A DNA stretch of 64,000 nt from Copromyces sp. CBS 386.78 (lineage: Eukaryota > Ascomycota > Sordariomycetes > Sordariales > Sordariaceae): the NCBI GenBank assembly GCA_030685235.1, contig MU839138.1, forward strand, positions 62,001 to 126,000. The letters are read 5' to 3'. How positions within the stretch are numbered: position 1 is the stretch's first letter; every line of letters begins with the position of its first letter. The notes below the pieces were generated by a model that saw nothing but the letters and a program-made list of their open reading frames with translations, was not told the DNA's origin and did no database searches. The translations under genes and the position numbers were made by a program. Positions 60,131 to 64,000 of this stretch are shown here, piece after piece.

Positions 60131-60312
60131 ATTTTAATAGGGAAGCGCTCTAATACGCTTATTATAATACCGCTAGAATCGATGGGCCTTAGGTACCGGG
60201 ACGAACTTCCAATGTAAATGCCCCGTAACCCCTATTAACGTAGCTTCTAAATATAAATATTTATAGTTAATTACTATAGACGGATCGTAGGTTTCGGCGA
60301 TTACTTTAAAAC
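60131..60312 (+). repeat. Direct repeat T, copy 1
   Basis: Matches 63806-64000 (CTCTAATACGCTTATTATAA, GTACCGGGACGAA, TTTCGGCGATTACTTTAA). The pair may be the LTRs of a 3.7-kb element or a segmental duplication; the second copy runs off the window. Confidence 0.7.
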
Positions 60313-60964
60313 GGAATTAATATATTAAATTTAGTGCTAATAATGAAGTCTCCGGTTGTAGTTATTGGTAGTAAATCTAACCCTAGTCCTAAAAAAGCTA
60401 ATAAAATTCGTAAAGAATAGTAGTATTAATAGTGGCGTATATATTTTAATTGACGAAATATTTTATAATTCGCGGGTTTTGAGCCGAGGAAGTAGGATTA
60501 TTTGTTAATAGTATTCTTAGTAAAGAAATATACGAATTAAGTTAGAAATTGGCCTTCGTTAAAAAAGATTCTCGTAGTCGAATTATATTTAATTTGTTAA
60601 ATTTTTTACTATAATTCGGGAAGTACTTTGGGGGTACGTTCGAAATTATTAAATTAGTTAAGGAGTAGTATAATTTAGTCTAATTGGAATTCGTTTGTAA
60701 AGGTATTGGTGGCTATGTTAGTAGCGTATTAACTTTAAATAGAGTTGGTATTAAATTTTAAAATTATAGTTGGTTTATCGAACGTTATTAAATTGTAGGC
60801 GTCTTCTTATTCTGTAGCCTTGCCCCGTATATATTTTTCTTAATTAATTGATACGTTTATAAAAGTATTAGCGGCTATGCTAATAATATATTATAAATTA
60901 ACTACTATAATTATAATATTTTAGGATAGAAGGGAAGAGGTAAATATATATAAATAGAGGAAGG
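60313..60964. other. RIP-degraded tract
   Basis: No gene or repeat recognised. Short similar blocks near 60695-60740 and 60850-60900 (GTAAAGGTATTGGTGGCTAT and AAAAGTATTAGCGGCTAT) hint at an old internal duplication. Confidence 0.35.
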
Positions 60965-61115
60965 AGGTAAGCTAATATAGGAAAGAGTAAGTCTTTTGTA
61001 AAATATATCCCGAAGAATTAAAGAAATAGTTTAGGGTAATTAGTATATATTTTAAAACTTCGTATATCTAAGACGGTACGATAATTAAGGGTAGGGTAGG
61101 CGCCCTTATTTTATT
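60965..61115 (+). repeat. Empty-site copy of the repeat carrying mini-LTR C
   Basis: The reverse complement of 40930-41220 minus the LTR at 41013-41155 and one target copy. The junction lies near 61025-61035. Confidence 0.8.
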
Positions 61116-63805
61116 ATTTTCGTAGAAATTTTAAGTAGCCGAATATTTATATATCTATATAAATTTAGGTAGTAACCGTTTTATTTAAATATTTAACTAT
61201 TTTTAAATATCGGTCTATCTTCTAATTACGTCGCGGTTTTCGTAAATTCTACTATATTTCTAATTACTTCGTAATTTTATTTTTCCTAACTTCATATTGA
61301 AAGCTACGTTATCGTTTTTGTATTTATTTAATTACCGATTAAGAATTACTAAATTAACTTCTATTATACTGGCGAACTTAACGGAATTAAATATATAATT
61401 CCGCAATTAAAACTACTTAGTACAATTAAACTACAATTCCATCTATCGTTCTAAATATAAGAATATTAGGGTAGAAATAGTAAATTTATTAAGGAAATAA
61501 ATATACGATATCTTATTCTCTATTAAATTAAAAGTAAATATCTCTATTTATTTCATCCGATTACGGTAGGCTTAGAATTTACAATTTTTTATTTAGTAGA
61601 AATCGGTACCCTAGGCGCCCATTCAACGCGCTTTCATTCAACGCGCTTCCTATTCACCGGCACTCCTTTCCTAGGTATTTCGCCTACCTTAGTTTCAATT
61701 TTTTCTCTTCCGTTATTATTAGCCCTTTTCTATCGTCGCCTTTCCAACCTCCAACAATATTATTAATAATCTATACGTTAAAACTATTAAACGATCCCTC
61801 TAATAATATATATACAAACCTATTTATTCCTAATAGCAAAATTTATTTACAAATTACTTTAAAGTAAAGGGGTTAGAAATTCTAAGTATTCTAAGGTTAG
61901 AAAAGGGGATAAGCTTATAATAGGCTCTAAATATAGAAGGACGTTCAAAGTAGGAACTTCTTTCTATATAGTCGCCCCCTCTTTATACTAATTCTTTCTT
62001 ACGAATATTATTAATAAAATTACGAAAAAATCTACTCGCTATAATCTCGCTACAATCTTTTCAATCCTATTTTCTAATAAAAATACTTATATAATAGTAA
62101 AATTAAACTAAATTTAGAAAGCTTTAAAGGATTACAAAACGGTTAATAATATTTTCGACCAAACCTTTCTAACTACCGTTATCTTTAATAGTAGGGGTAA
62201 ATAGAAATTAAAAATTACTCTAGAAATAAAGTAGTATTTTACCGAACTAGGGGCCCGCAATATAGTATTATATTCAAATATTACCGATCTCCCGCTAGGA
62301 CTATATTGTATAATAGAATATTAAATACAAAATATATAGAAATTAAAAAACAATATATATAATATATATATAGTAATAGTAATATTTAAATCTAAATTAG
62401 TTTATTCCTAAAACCTTTAGATATACAATACTATAAAAATAAAATTATTATTAATAATTAGAAGTACTCTAGCCTATTTAAACCCTTTTAGCCCTTCCGC
62501 TAAATCGATTCGAACTATTAATTCCTAAGCTTCGCTCTTCTATTTAAGATTAAATTAGGAACCGGCTATAAGCCCCCTTCAAAATATTTTACTAAATAGA
62601 AAATATTTATTAAAAATAATATTAATTTATAAAGGACGAAGACTTTTTAAAGAAATAAAGTATATTACAATACCTATAACGCCTACATTAAAAATATACT
62701 ATATATTTAAAAATTAATTAATAAGGGGGTAATAATAGTCGGTAAAATAAAAATAAACTCCTTTACTAATTAAGAAGAATTAATTAAGTACATTAATTAT
62801 TAAGCCCTTTAGAACCTACGTAGCAATCAATATTAATTTATAGGGAAAAATAATTTTAATAATACAACGGTTATTATAGTATATAACTAATTTAATATCG
62901 CTATCGGGATAAATAATAAATATTCTATATCCTTTACCTATAATAGTATTATTTAAAGATTAAATAAAAATAAAATTAATTCGGAAATAATAATTTAGAA
63001 TAGTATTATTAGACCGGTACTTTAATATAATTACTTCGGCCTACGTCCTATTTTAAACGCTATTAATAGAAAAGGAATCGAACTATTCTACAAATTAATT
63101 ATTATATACAATATTAAATATTTAGAAACGTAAGATTAATTAATAGGGATTTAGAAAATAAAATACAATAAATCTCTTAGGAAAGGATTTATAGCAATAT
63201 ATAGAATTCGCTACGTAATAGTTAAATATAAGGAAAATAGAGACGGAGCCGAAAGTATAGCCCCGAGCCCTATTAACGAAATAGGTAGGCTTATATTCTA
63301 CCTTATTTAATAAATTTATACTAATTCTTTTTAATAGCTATTTACTTCTATTATATAAGCTACTAACTTTTAGACTATTATTAACGTACAATAAATCAAT
63401 ACTACGCGGGAATTCGCCAATAAAATAAAATCTATCCTAAATATCGATTTTATTAGTATTTCCTTCGAAATTACTTAAACTACGTCGCCCCCGCTAAAGG
63501 CCCGTAATCTTTTACTTCCAAAATTTATAAAGGATATAAATAATAAGTAATTTATATTATAATTCGTAGTATACAAATACTAAATATTTAATTAAAATCC
63601 AACTCCTACTCCAAACAATAAACGTTCAATACTATAACGCTTATTATAATTATAAAGATTTCCATACGAAATACTAAGAGAAATTCGGTCGCATACCTTA
63701 TATTTCCCCCCGGAACTAAAGTATATAGGAGTTTATTAAGGAAATAATTTAGGAAGAGCGAAACTTTAACTTCCGTAAAATAGATATCTACCGTAAATAA
63801 TTTAA
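61116..63805. other. RIP-degraded tract between T repeats
   Basis: No gene recognised. Direct CATTCAACGCGCTT repeats occur at 61620-61650. If the T repeats are LTRs this is the internal region, but no RT, integrase or gag motif can be read. Confidence 0.35.
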
Positions 63806-64000
63806 TAATATTATTTTAAAAGGGAAGTACTCTAATACGCTTATTATAATACTATTAAAATCGATAGGCTTTAAGTACCGGGACGAATTTCTAACGTAAG
63901 TACCTTATAACTTTTATAAATATAGTTTTTAAATATAGACGTTTATAATCAATTATTATAAACAACTCGTAATTTTCGGCGATTACTTTAAGACGGAATT
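63806..64000 (+). repeat. Direct repeat T, copy 2 (cut by window end)
   Basis: Copy of 60131-60312, more mutated, still matching at the last base of the window. Confidence 0.7.

Overview
The window looks like an AT-rich, gene-poor heterochromatic block of a filamentous ascomycete (Pezizomycotina) that has been heavily altered by repeat-induced point mutation (RIP). Across almost all of it CpA and TpG are rare, TpA is abundant and CpG is kept. Related repeat copies differ mainly by C/T and G/A transitions. Old reading frames remain in register for hundreds of codons but carry TAA/TAG at Gln or Trp positions. The longest unbroken frame is about 150 codons, and I see no intact gene, rRNA, tRNA or CRISPR array. 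The genus cannot be fixed from the sequence.

Layout. 1-6.8 kb: a large terminal-inverted-repeat element (here called X) with a decayed ORF of about 380 codons, a GA-rich minisatellite and a right inverted repeat. A second X copy lies at 41.7-44.2 kb and a 3' fragment at 52.5-53.2 kb. 10.7-11.1 kb: a well-preserved MITE. 12.0-13.7 kb: the best-recognised gene relic, a ferric-reductase-like (FRE/NOX superfamily) membrane flavocytochrome held in one frame. 14.8-23.6 kb: paired old repeats (Q and P). 24.5-26.7 kb: an unidentified minus-strand relic, a nearly unmutated 250-bp solo LTR and a 52-bp minisatellite. 28-32.2 kb: a duplicated Lys/Glu-rich relic. 32.4-36.1 kb: a 128-bp solo LTR, a relic ending in a chromodomain, and a second unidentified relic. 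38.3-39.4 kb: a less mutated minus-strand relic. 40.9-45.2 kb: mini-LTR copy C, X copy 2 and another relic. 46.2-48.4 kb: a complete gag-only LTR retroelement with intact target duplication. 52.5-59.8 kb: minisatellite, a 2.6-kb inverted-repeat unit (E2) and decayed Ser/Thr/Pro/Tyr-rich protein genes. 60-64 kb: old direct repeats.

The genes do not form a working pathway. What they record is history: old duplicated elements and at least one host-type metabolic gene were mutated by RIP. Shorter or later arrivals (the MITE, two solo LTRs, the gag-only element and minisatellite units) escaped most of it. Several insertions can be ordered from target duplications, one paralogous empty site and one nested insertion.
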